From contig VZDJ01006028.1 of the NCBI GenBank assembly GCA_008694505.1, positions 806,001-870,000 on the forward strand: 64,000 bases of DNA. Reading direction: 5' to 3'. The notes below the pieces were generated by a model that saw only the letters and a program-made list of their open reading frames with translations, was not told the DNA's origin and searched no databases. Positions 36,881 to 49,086 of this stretch are shown here, one piece after another; position 1 is the stretch's first letter, and each line of letters starts with the position of its first letter. The position numbers and the translations under genes are program-made. This stretch comes from Cyanoderma ruficeps. Its lineage: Eukaryota; Chordata; Aves; Passeriformes; Timaliidae.

Positions 36881-39800
36881 ACACAAATTACAGTGGCAAG
36901 CAACATCTTATACCAGCATCAGCAGTCTCTATCTGATAACTTCTCGTTAGTAATATATTAAAAGATGGACAAAATTATTTTAAAATAAGGCATCATGCTA
37001 CTTTTTTGTAATATTTTATTTATTTTGCACATACGGGTCACATTCTTAAAATCTGCAATTCAGTCATTGTGTTTTACTCCAAACTGAAACTTGAAATAGT
37101 AGTTTCCAAATCGGGATGAATACTATTATTATTTTTTGATTATACACTTTAGTTCATGTTTATTCGCCACTTTTAAGTAAAACAGACACAATTTTTGCAA
37201 TTCAGAAGCAATAAGAATATTCCTATAAAAATGTATATGTGTAGAAATATTTTAGTATGGAATGGGACTTGTACTTTGGGCTATTTTTATATGTTCATAT
37301 TTAGCAAGTTATAAAGCAGTAAATTTACTGAGTTTTAAAAAGCATCACTTATAATAGCTGGTTAGGGAAGACAGTGTTTCATGCATTACTGAACCTTCTG
37401 CTCCCTTTCTTGCAAAGGAAAAGCTTTTACTGAGTTATCAGAACATTGGCTTTATTTAGTAAAATTGTTCACATGCTACTTTAATTAGGTAAAAATTTAA
37501 AGGTGCAAAAATTCCTTGAGAATTCACTTCAAAAGAATTGTAATCTTAACAATATTTTCATAAAATAATTACAAAAGATTAAATATGCAAGCCAGTATGA
37601 TGTGAGTATGCATTTAGATGAGTAGGTGGTGTCAGAAAAATCAATAGAATTGTTCTGCGGGATGAGCTTCAGTAGATCAGAAATTTGAAATATTTTGTTT
37701 TGTGCACATCACCTACTGCCCCCTCTCCCATATGACACCCTCTTGACACTCCACCTTTTACCAACGTGCAGAAGGTGAGCTAATACAAGCACAAAGGACA
37801 CCTCTGTGAGTTTTGTGCTAGTAGGGGCTGCAGAGCTGTCCCCTATGTGTAATGATAATCCAGTGTGAAATGGCACCATTTTTTTAAGAAAAGTGTTACC
37901 CACATGACAATTATATCAAATACATTGCTAAAAATTACCACAAATGCAAAAGGAGATTGAATTACGGTTGCTATGGAAACTGTAACATGCAGCTTCCTGA
38001 CTTGATCCGTGCAAAATTTCAGCATTAATCTCACACTGATACATATTTTCACTTTTTGCTTCACTTGAATGGGTAAAGATGGAGGTTGTGTATATATCCA
38101 TTCAAGTTATATAGCGCTGACATGCCATCTAGTATTTATTGTTAGCTGCAGAGCATATGTACAGGTTTACAGATGCTTTACTATATTAATGCTGCAGTGA
38201 AAAATTAAATGTTCTAAGCATATGTTTCTTAAAATGAGAGGAAGATGATCTACCCACAGAGTGTATTTTATAGAAGGGTCAGTGGATAGTCACAGATATA
38301 CAGATAAGTACCATACATGGAAAACAAAGATTTTGGAATAAGCCCTGTAAAAATGGAGACATTTATTTGCACAAATGGTTGTAATCCTCCAGTTAGTTTG
38401 ATTGTCAAGTCCTGTCACTGGGGTTTATATGCAGCCATTGTAAAGTGTGTACTCTTCCCCAGGTAGATAGCTATGGCATGTGAGGTGTGAAAACTGTGTT
38501 GTGTAAAAACTTCATGGTGAGAACCAGAGTGCTGGAAATCAGGTTAATTCCCCATGCAGAAGAGCACAGTGGCATAGCTGTGGCTGGGGTTTTGGTGTTG
38601 AAGCAGCTCCAGCCCCAGACACCATTTCGGCCTAGCTGCAGTGAGCACAGGTCATTTCCACTCTGTCAGCTCTAGCGCTGAGCTTTGTGTTATTATCGCT
38701 ACGTCATTACTACTACCTTATGTAGATAATTTAAAGCTCCTTCAGATTGTCTCTGCTGCATTGCACTAACATGACTGTCTAACATGCCCTGGAGTCCTAA
38801 TGAATTCAAAGCTAATAAAATACTTTGGAAAAATGATACAGTTTGAGATTCAATGCAATTATTCTTTTTCAGGATCTCCAGGGCTTGTGGCTTGTTGCTG
38901 GGAGAGCAGAATACCTTTTAGCAACAAAAAAATGAAGTAAATCTTGAAAGAATGACTGAAAATGTGGATGGAGTGGGATTGGGAACCACAAAATTACATT
39001 TCTTATTGTGACTGTGTATGGAAGCACAGTACTGGAGCTCCCATGACAGAGGTTAATAAATGATTCAAGCCTGGACAAGGGTTGATTGAACGAGCAGTTT
39101 CCAATTGTGCTGTCTTGGTAGTAATGTATTTGTATGATATAGTAAAGACAGAGGTCTCCATTATTTTTAATCACTTTGTATGACCTTGGTGAGAGCAATG
39201 TTACACAACAGTGCTTTAAAAGAGTGTGTCTGGTTATTTGGTATGGAGTGGGGTTTAGTAGATTAGGCTTTACTTCTTCACTTTACTACTTCACTAACGT
39301 TTACCTGTCCAAGTAAGTCTCGGTGTCAGTTGTGTCTGCAAGTAGAAGCTGGCTTGTGAAAGCTGCTTTAATACCTGTCAAAGTTACTAAAAGTAACTGC
39401 ACAAACTTCTGAATATTCAGTCTGTAATAGGAGAACTTGAAAGCTACAGGGAGAAATCTCCTTTTTTACTTTTGTGACATGTCATTTCATTAGCATATAG
39501 ATTTAGTTTTCTTAGAGAAAACTTGTAAAATAATGACCTTGTTTAATAACAAATGAAACTGAATGTTAGCACAATATTTTTGGAGATGTTCAGAGATCTT
39601 AGGTTTGGCTGATTGTTGGTGGTATTCTGAAATGTATTTTATTCTTGTGTACATTATCATATATAATTACATTTTTACATTTATGGAACATTTGTCATTT
39701 CTTTATAGCTTTTATTTTGCTAAAGTGAGTTCAGGACAATTGTATTTTCTAAGGTTGGGGGTTTTTTTGCCTGGGCCTCCATATAGTGGCTTTTTTGAAA

Positions 39801-42430
39801 AATATGTAACTTCTGGTATGTAATCTCTTCTACAATAATTTCTTGTTCCTACTAGGTTACAAATGGATATTGCAAAGTATGAAATTCAGAATGATACTGA
39901 TTTTTTTTAATATTCGTTTTACACTCTTGATTGATATTTACAAAATTTTATTGCTAATTATTTTTGAATGCTAGGGTCATTGTTATGCCAAAAAAATGTG
40001 GTAAGGTAACAAAAGAATTACTTACAAGATGTCTTTAAATTAATTCTTGTGTATGTTCAATTTTCTTTTTTCCTAATTTGTTTTTGGTTTTGGATTTGAA
40101 GTCTAAAAGTTGGGGAGTTTTTAAAGCAGCCCAGCTGGTAGATGTGCTTGTGTGGAAAGCAAAATTCTAGAACTCTCATGACATTTAACTGGAATGAGCA
40201 TTTTGAAATTTTTGCTGGTAGGGCTCTTGCAAGCTATTTTTGAGGTGTCAGTCATCAACCTGTTAAGTGCAGTAATGGCATAAGTCATCATCTCATTCCT
40301 AAAATATTGTAGAGTTTAAAGTAAACAGTTTGCAAATAACTTTCAGGCTATTAGTTGTTCAATTGTTTCTTTAATATTTTTAATAAGCAACTTTTACATT
40401 TTTAAGGTGTGTAAATGATTGTCAAGGGGATGATTTGATGGCGATTTTCAGTGGCTGACTGCATTTATAGTCAAAAGGTGGTGGTGTCACCTGTAACTCC
40501 TGCTAGCTCTAATTTATCTGTCTTGGCTCCTGAAAGCAGTGAAATTACTGTGATATAGGCTTAGGTACCAAATAAATATATGTGATTACAAATACTTCCA
40601 AAGCTAAATCTCACATTTTTTTTTCCTTTGTCAAAAGCAGTAAAGTCAGCAGCCAAAAAGTTTTTTTTCTCAAATCTGTGAGAAATATGAGCAAAACTTG
40701 TATGTAAGCAAAGTCTTACAAATATTTCCCTTTGCCCTGCAGTGAGAGGCAGGAAGGATGCTTTTATTTGATCAGAGCTACTAGATACAAGCATCATCTC
40801 TCTTCCTTGGGGTGTAAAATACTGTGGATCCCTTTCAACTGTTCTCTCCTCTCCTCAATTCATGAAATGAAAACACCATTAAATAAAGGGATGTTTATAG
40901 AAAACTAACTTAATAGAAATGCTTAAAATTAAAGATCTATGAATTTATTTTTCATAGTTTTAATAAGATAGTCAAATATATAAAACATCATGTAGGATGT
41001 GCACTGTATCAGAGGAATCTCATCAGATAGTAACCCTAAATCACTGCAGCATCACTGAATCTCCTCTGAACTATTTGCAGACACCATCAGATGCTCAGTG
41101 ATTGCTAACTGAGATACAGCATAAAGTCTTCATGGAAGTTCTGTCCTTATTCGTCTCTTCCTTGTCTTACAAAAATACTTTCCCTCTTCCCTAGAATCTG
41201 TGTTAGTTTTCCTGATTATTTGTAGCAGTGACTGTAAAGCCCTTGTGCGACTGTTTGCTTCCAGTGGCTGCTTTGTCTTTTCAGCTGAAGATTGTTTGTG
41301 TTATGGTTTTCAGAAATGCAGAAATAATTTGTAGTTAAGTACTCTATAGTTGCTATCTTCAAGGAATTATTTTAATGCTGAGTGGCAAGGAGAAAGGTGT
41401 TCCCACACCTAATTGCCATAACTTTCCGTCCCCACGAGCTAAATGAAGCATTTCTGATTTTGTGCTGTATTGGTACAAGAGGAGTGACTAAAAAGCCATT
41501 GTGGAATTCTGTCATAGCTTGAATCACAGCAACACAAAGCCATCACGTTGACTTTCTGATTGCCTCCTGTGTACTCTTATGTATAGGTTATGCAAGGAGG
41601 CATTAAATGACATGGCAGAATGCATTTCCTGCTGTGGAGTAGCTCTACCAATTCTGCTAAGACTCTCATGAGAAACAGTGCCAACTTCTGGGGCCTCATT
41701 TGTTCCCTGCAGTTTCAGATATGTGTTCTTGAAAAAGGAGAGGTTGGAGAAACATCAAGTTCCTTTTTAAACTGATTTCACAAAAGCTCAATTAAATGGT
41801 GATTTGATCTTACGCAGCACAACTATTATTTGCCTGGCAGAAGTAACAGTGAGACTTCAGATAGAGTAGAACATTCCCGGGGATGTCTGGACATGTTTCA
41901 TAGGCATGTGTCCTGTGAAAGACTTGAGTTTTACTTGCATCCTTACAAATGACATATATAAGCATTTAACTGAGAACTGGAGCTTTAGGCTTAAAGTAGT
42001 CTAAAGGTCTGACTTAAAGTCCTGAAACTGCTATCCTACTCCTGTTGGATATAGGATAACTCTTGTAACGAGGTAGAGGTACTATGCCGCTTAAAGAGGC
42101 ACAGATAGGTTTTATTCTTTTAGGTCCAGCAGTAGGTGTTTCCTCCAAGTGCCTATTCAAGTCAAAGCATGTTTTTCACTATTGTTATGAAGAATGGTGG
42201 TCTCTTAAAAATTAATCCTTCAATTCATTGTTTAGAAAATGAAATGGCCACTGTGTACCATGATATTGGGAAGATTACTGTGAATGTTAGTTCACATGCT
42301 GGCATGTTCAGGACATGCAGGCACACCTTCAAAGTTTAAAGAAAAGCAAGCTGATTATATGAGTTTCCTATGCCTCTTTCTCAGCTTTTCTTAAGTTGAT
42401 ATTTCAGTCCCCATGCAGCTCTCATGCTGA
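36881..42430. other. AT-rich non-coding DNA, no gene seen
   Basis: No gene or known repeat recognised. Open frames reach about 109 codons (38869-39198, minus) without domain or motif. A slightly GC-richer stretch at 38520-38690 has no splice context that I can defend. Confidence 0.55.
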
Positions 42431-42571
42431 TGTCATAAACTGAGCAGTTTGGTATGACATAATTCCAGCCTCTTTGAATTAGTGGTGGCTGTTAGAATAC
42501 TATTATTGGTAGTGCCTGAAGGCAGGGAACCATTAAGGTGTCATAAACTTAGCAACCTGGTATGACATAAT
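42431..42571 (+). repeat. Pair of 33-bp direct repeats with inverted ends
   Basis: A 33-bp segment at 42431-42463 recurs at 42539-42571 with four mismatches, 108 bp apart. Each copy begins TGTCATA and carries its reverse complement TATGACA near its other end, so each can fold on itself. In the first copy an inner AAACT/AGTTT pair adds to the stem. It may be a remnant of a small DNA transposon or of a duplicated protein-binding site. The family is not recognised. Confidence 0.75.
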
Positions 42572-43258
42572 ACTAATATTTTAAATTTAGTTGTTACAGT
42601 TAGGTTGCAAACCAAGGGTTCCTACTCTAGTACCTGGTTGTGTGAGAGGATAGGATGCAGCTTTTCTAAGAATTCTAAACCTTGTATTTCTTCAAACATT
42701 TGGTTAATATTTTCCAGTAGCATATATGGCAGAAATATTTTCCATTTTCTGTTTTTAAGTAGAAGATGACAAGTAATATGAGAGCATCTTTTCAGCAGCT
42801 TTCATAGCTTTCAGTATAATTTAGAAGGTATGATTGATAACTGGATAAACTAGGGTTCAAACCAGATAGAAGAAACTTTGAGTTTTGAAAAAAGTGTAGC
42901 TAAAACTTTTGACAACGACCAATGTACAGATGATTGTGATTGTTTTCTTACAGCTTTCTCCACATTATGGCATTTAGTGTCTGCAAAGAAACTTTAATAA
43001 GAGGCTAAAATCATAAATACATGGGATAAAAAATTTAATTATTTACTAATTTTGCATTTTAAGACTGTGACTGGGAAGAGTTTTAACATATGCATGCACA
43101 GTGGTTAGAGTGTAAGGAAGTTTAGCAAATTTCTGTTTACTATTGGCATTCTGCATGTCATGGGAGCAGTCATTCAGGACTACTGGCATGTGTATGGAAG
43201 CTCATTCACCAAAGGATATGCTTTTGATGTATTAGCTAGCTAAAAATGCAGAGATGAA

Positions 43259-43328
43259 TTTGGCAGAATTCTTCAAAGGAACATGAATAAAAACGAAGAG
43301 AAGATTTTGGCAGAATTCTTCAAAGGAA
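43259..43328 (+). repeat. Exact 23-bp direct repeat
   Basis: TTTGGCAGAATTCTTCAAAG plus GAA occurs at 43259-43281 and again, identically, at 43306-43328 (47-bp offset). Its first 15 bases also occur at 16123. Exact identity points to a recent local duplication. Confidence 0.85.
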
Positions 43329-43480
43329 TCTTTTTTTAAATTTAACTTTTTTCAAAGAACATCAAGAATTTCTTGGATTCTGAGTTATAAAAAATTGTAA
43401 ATTTCTCCACAGCAAGTCCAGCATTGGTTCTCTGAAAATGCCACTGTTTGCTGTGGTGTAGGCTTTAATTCAGTTTGTAA

Positions 43481-43562
43481 GTAGATATACCTCCCCTGCT
43501 GATTTTGAACAGCAGGGGAAGTATATCTACCTGGTAGATTTGCAAACCTAGAGGTTTGCAAA
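43481..43562. repeat. Two adjacent hairpins
   Basis: The first hairpin has 21-bp arms at 43481-43501 and 43510-43530 with one mismatch and an 8-nt loop. Eight bases later a second has perfect 11-bp arms at 43539-43549 and 43552-43562 around a 2-nt centre. The larger stem is short for an animal pre-miRNA (which usually has about 30 paired positions), and I recognise no known miRNA. A fragment of a palindromic DNA transposon or a cruciform-forming site is equally possible. Confidence 0.8.
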
Positions 43563-46500
43563 AACATGTCTCTGAGAATTTTTAGAATGTGTAGATTACA
43601 GATAGTGGCATACCTAGCTGAAGAGATAAAGAAATCAGATATCATACTGAAGTATATCTCTTTGAGAGCAACTAGGACGCTTTGTAACTGAATTTAGTAT
43701 TGGGACTCGCATGTATAAACAGACAGGGAACAACACTACAGTAAGTTAAGCCAGACAATGTATCATCAAAATCAACTTGTTTAAAGAACTATGCTGTGAA
43801 AATGGGAATTCAGAAAGTAGTGCACAGAGAATCTGGTTTTCTAAGGAACAAAGCTTGAAAGTCACAGTTCAGTCAAATGACACACAGGGATCCAGTTGCA
43901 GCTAGCTCTGTGAGGACTGTAGAAGGATGCAGAACCAACCAACCAGAAAAAAACAGGAATCAAAGCTCATAAGTTAACCACATAGTGGATAGCTTTAGAG
44001 ATATTAGCCAGTCTAGTGGCAGTGGTCACAAGGCAAACCATTTAAAATAACCATGAGAAATTCAGTGTTGCTTTTCAGTGACTCTTCTGGAAATGCTGAG
44101 TAGCCAGAATTTAAGAAATTACCTAGGAAAGAATAATACAATGTTGAGTTTTAAGATATTCTTTGCATATATTTTTTTCTTCATTGGCAAGAAACAAAAA
44201 TTAGGGAAATAAAATCTTGTACAGTGTTGTTCACCTGCTGCCTATTGGTGTTGCTTTCCTGCTGTCTTCTCCATCTGCTTTAAATTCATTTCCGAAATGT
44301 GCCCTCCTTAAAATAAGTTCTTATTAATCTCATAAGGAAAAAAATAACAAATACCAAACACAAAGACTTTTTGCTGAATTGCAAACAATTAGAACACAAT
44401 GGGGATTGGAGCAAGGGAAGAAAAACACGATACCGATTATGAATCATCTTAAAAGGTAATAAAATATGTCAGATCCTGGGATTTATATTAGTTTTTTAAT
44501 TTGCATTTTGCAGGGAAAACTAATATTTTAATTAATGAAACTTTTCATTAGCGGTATCATTAGGATTTCACTTGGTGTAACCAAAATGCTGTCTTGAGAT
44601 ACTAAATTGGAGTTGGAAAAATGTAACAGTATATTAGTCATGAAGACATAAGAAACAGCCTAATTCAGCAATATTCTCTCTTTTATTCACCCACTTTGCA
44701 TTTCACTGTTTGGTCTCCCTAGAAATACGAGGCCTGTTCATGTCTGCTAATTGAATTCTTATCTCTAACTCTTTCGTACCTTTCATACATGCATATTCCT
44801 TTAGCAGACAGGTAATTTTCTTCCTATTTTGACTATATTGATCCTTAGTACATATATTTTTAACCCAATTCCTCACTTTTTTTGTTAAGGAGTCTCTTCT
44901 GCTCACATTTGTTTCAGTGACTGCATATCCTGCGTTTCTTCTCTATGAATTTTGGTCGCGATGGCTTAGTACTGCAGATATATTGTGTTTCTGTAGTTAT
45001 AAAGATTTCTTTTAAAAAAATTCAATTAAAATTAATGAAATAAGTGTATTTTTAGAGGGGGAGTGTTGCATCTAAGTTAAGAGAACTTATCAGAAACCTA
45101 ATGACAGCTTTGGTCCTGCTTTTGTAGCAGTACAGTGCAGCTAAAGTGGAAGGGAAAAGGACAGTTGTAATTGAAGGGTACGTTGCATTCACTCTGAAAT
45201 TATTCTTTTAAGATTGCAACCTTTTCTTCTGTAATATGTCATAGTAGTAGCATAGCTTTGAAATTAAGCATGATGAAATTTACACACTATGTTAAACTTG
45301 CATAAAGGCTAGGAAGGAAAAATTTTCCATGTAAAATGTGTTCTTAATTTGTCTTTGGTGTTCTGACTGAGGCTGCCCAATTAAGAGGGAGAGCAGGAGG
45401 CTTGTGCCAAGCTCCGAATATACCTGCATGTTGAGTGACTGCTGTGAAGTCTTTTCATTAGCTAATGGGGTGACATTGAGCAGATCACTCATCTTTGGCC
45501 ACCTTATTCACTCTCTGAATATGATGGGCTAGTCTTTCTCCATACATTTCTTGTCATCTCCACTTGCTCTTTTCTGTAGTGTTTTACATAACTGGCCTAC
45601 AAAGCCAGTTATTGTTTTCTTATGTTTGTATGTAATTATAGACAAATTAGATTTGGCTGTTCTACTGGCTAGAATCGTGCTCTACTTTCTGGGCAAGTGA
45701 CTACCAACAAATAAATTAATATAGGTCCTCTAGATTTTTGGAGAAGAGTCTTCCATGTGCAGGAAAACATTTCTTTCCTTGCCTTTCTGTTTCTGCAGAT
45801 CTAAGGAAATATCCAGGAGCCCAAGAATATTTTGACACTCTAACATTCACTTTTATTAATCATATGAAAATATATTCTATTATATTTTGGGGAGTAATTT
45901 CTGTCAGGTAAGAAAGAACACTTGGAAAAAATTACAAATGAAAACCGTGGTTTCTCTGCTACATCTGTTGTAAATTTGGAAGACTGAAGAAAACATTTCT
46001 GTCATCCATGCCTCATACTCCAGAATGCTCTTTGTATACATTCAGTCTTTCAAGAGGGATTTGGGTCTTATAAAAAGTCTACTTACAACACTGTTCTTTA
46101 ATTTAAGCAGTTGAGTAGACTAAAAGAAGCCAATCATTTTTCAGTAGTTAACAGAAACTCCTACAAGATTAGAAGCGAGTTTGTAAATGCCTTGAGATTT
46201 GGTGCTGGCAAATATGAACAAGCATTAGGTTGTGCCCAGATTATGACCTCAAGCTGAAATGACCTGTCAGTCTGATGAAATGCTGTGCTTTGACTGTGCT
46301 GTGGTAATGTAAATGTCATGGTTTGCAATTCGACTTCTGCCTGGGAAGTCCATGCTTTGAAACAGTAATTCTTGCATGACTGCAAGTGAAAAAACAGGTT
46401 ACTCAAAATTTTCCCTCTTCTCTGTTTTATCTCATAACTATGTACTCTAGTAAAATAGAAGACTTAACTTGCGGGTCATTGGCTACCGTGATGCATAGGT

Positions 46501-48960
46501 AGAGCATTATATGTCATGGGGAGCTCGAGTTTGGTCCCTTGGGTGCTGAAGAGGAGGCAACAATCACGGGCCTGACTGTTTGCAATAATCCCACTCCTAA
46601 CTGGCAGCCAGGAGGTATAGGCTGTCTCTGCTACAAAGGTACACTGTTTATTTTTATTCAACTTGTTCCCAACAGGTTTAGGTGTTTTTTTGTCTCCAGT
46701 GTAGCACTCTGAATTTGTCTTTGTTGAACTATATTGTTACTATGCTTTGTAAAATATATTTTCAAAAGGGAATTTGTTTAAGTTTGCAACAGTTTAAATT
46801 ACAAGTTTTCTGTCCCTGTAGCAAGCATTTCTTTATTTGTAAAAACACATGTTTATAGAAGTAACAATTTTTAATAAGTGATATAGAGTTTTTAGGAGTT
46901 CAAAGTTTATTATGTCTCTCAGCACTGTATGACTTTTGTTCAGTATGCAAACTATTGGAGAAAAGTGATTCAATATATCTCAGATGCTACTATGTGGATT
47001 TTAATGGTTTCTAAAGAGAAGGAAATAATTTGGCTCTTTTTCATTTAACAATCCAAGGCCATATGTAAACACAGGCGGGATTAATGTCTGGGCTACATAC
47101 TTGCCCCAGGTAAGTTCTAATTCAAGTCCAGTTTAAATGAGATAGAACAGAGTCACCAAATAAAATACTGCTGATGCTTAAAGTGCAACATAAATAACAT
47201 GAAATCTGCAGTCTCTACAATGAATTGAAAGTATGTTCAGCTGGAATTTTCCTCTGTATGTTTGATGGTACTCGTGTAAGTTGCTGGCAGTCACTGTGGC
47301 TCCAGTCATAATCACAGATAGGAATGGGCATCTCCAGAGATGCCTGAGAAGGGTCAGACCAATTGTTTTCCAGGGGTGTCTATCTCTGTATTGACTGTAC
47401 GGAGCCTAAAGTTACCTGCTGAAGATTTCCTGCTGAAATTAAATGAATCTCTCACACAAACATTTGAAAACACCTGGTGATCAATTTTAAATACTCACAT
47501 ACTAGAAGTAAAAGAAGTTTATTTTTCATCCAGATTGCTCTTGCTTTGCACTTTCAGTGTTTACCCAGTTGTCAAAATTAGGGCACTTTTCTTGTAAGAA
47601 GTGCACCACCATGAAGCTTTGCTTATTTTATAATTAACTATGGACCCTATTTTTGAAAATTAATAATAACATCAGATATTACTGCCAATATATTTATAAA
47701 TAACTATTTAGGATTCTTTCTAAGGTGACACCAACATTATTTAGAACAGACTATTTGGCAAACTTCATTCAGCTTTATATATTCCTTGATTAATTCTTAG
47801 ATATATCACCATTCTGTAGCTACGTTTTTGTACCTAACAGCATATACTAATGCTCTGCCTTATTCAGAGTATACCAATACATTTATCGATAAATAAATTA
47901 TTTCCCTTTTTAAAAAAGTTATCTTGCTTCTTGAGTTTTATTGAAACAGAAGCATTCATACAACTGTTCATTTTCTGTTGCTTGTAGCCCTACAACAGCT
48001 CTTTAAGACATAAAGGAGTGTGCTACATAGGTTCAAAGAGATGATAGTGTTTGTGATTTTAAAATATGACGGCAAAGGCAAGAAGATTTTGTACTTATCT
48101 CTTTTTATTAAAAGAAGCTAATTTTCAAACAATGTACATACTTGTTTTAATACTTGATACTGTCAAAGTCTTAGTGCTAGTTGTTACACAGGTCTTAAAA
48201 TTTCTTATTTATGGACTAAGACTGTGTTTTGACATGGAAGCTGTAAATGCCTGTTAATTGCAATGGTGTATAAACTGCCACAATTTCATTATACTAACAT
48301 AAAAAATATTTACACATCTGAGTAAGGATACTGAAGATTTTGGACAATTACATCAGTACTGTAGATTAAAAAATATTAACAGATATGTACTTATGTAGAA
48401 ATTATCTCAAAAAGATATTTCAGACATTTTTACTGGCCTAAAAACTTTGGCCATGGGCTAACTGTGTATTCATTAAAATACAGAGCCATCTATAGAAGCA
48501 TTCATATTTATATTCCCATGCTCCAAAATACAGTAAAGAAAGTGAAGTATGGTATCTTCCAATGAAATCAGATTAGTAATTTCAGGTATGCATGATTTGT
48601 CACTGCCAGATATTGGTATAACAAATTATATCTCTGGAACTCTGATACTGCTTGAAAACAATAAGGAAGAAAAATAAAAAGCTTGGAACTGGAACTCAGT
48701 TCCATGTGAAACTGGGAATTTTCTAAATTCCTTTCTAATGGTCAAAATAATCATAAAAATGTAAGAATAAAACTATAGCTAGAAATTGGCTTGCTGGATC
48801 GTTTCTGAGTCTCAGCTCTAATGTGATATTCAAGATGTGGCAATGGGCAGTCATGAAACCTTGATGTAGATATTTATTTCTAGTTAATTTTTGAATCTTT
48901 TTAGTCTGGTATTATGACAAGTTGCACCTGAAGTTTCTCTTTTGTTTCAAATTTACACAG
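43563..48960. other. AT-rich non-coding DNA, no gene seen
   Basis: Single-copy AT-rich DNA apart from the weak tRNA-like segment near 46.5 kb. Open frames are all short and without recognisable motifs. Confidence 0.55.
46479..46542 (+). mobile_element. Possible tRNA-like SINE head
   Basis: TTGGCTACCGTG near 46479-46490 resembles a degraded tRNA A box, AGGTAGAGCATTA follows as in tRNA-derived SINE heads, and GAGTTTGGTCCC at 46527-46538 is a B-box-like sequence at roughly the right distance. No tail or CR1 end is visible, and the sequence is too diverged to be a functional tRNA gene. It may be an ancient SINE relic, or chance. Confidence 0.25.
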
Positions 48961-49086
48961 AATCATTCAGAGAATTGGACCGAAGTGTCTCACTAACATT
49001 GTGCCTGTCATACTGCTGAATTTAATCATAATTGTGTTGCATGCAATCATTAGCACGACCAACGTGCAAGTTTCACTGTGGACCAT
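48961..49086 (+). CDS. Candidate 126-bp internal exon (unidentified)
   Basis: The segment is preceded by a T-rich tract ending ATTTACACAG (a normal acceptor) and followed at 49087 by GTAAGTG, a near-perfect donor. It is 126 bp, a multiple of three. Only the frame starting at its second base is open throughout; the other two contain stops. That frame gives 41 complete codons with a hydrophobic run (IVPVILLNLIIIVLHAII) that could be a membrane segment, and it carries CpGs that are rare in the neighbourhood. Skipping or including such an exon would keep the frame. I do not recognise the peptide or any gene it belongs to, and no partner exon was found in the window. It may instead be an exon of a non-coding RNA or a conserved enhancer: TAATCATAATTG and the palindrome TTGCATGCAA look like factor-binding sites. 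Confidence 0.3.

Noticed and set aside
43481..43530. CRISPR-like or microRNA call for the hairpin
   Set aside because: There is no repeat-spacer array, the genome appears eukaryotic, and the stem is shorter than a normal pre-miRNA, so it is left as an unassigned hairpin.
47040..47106. Possible exon ending at CCAGGTAAGTT
   Set aside because: Good donor word, but no polypyrimidine acceptor at a sensible distance and no convincing frame.
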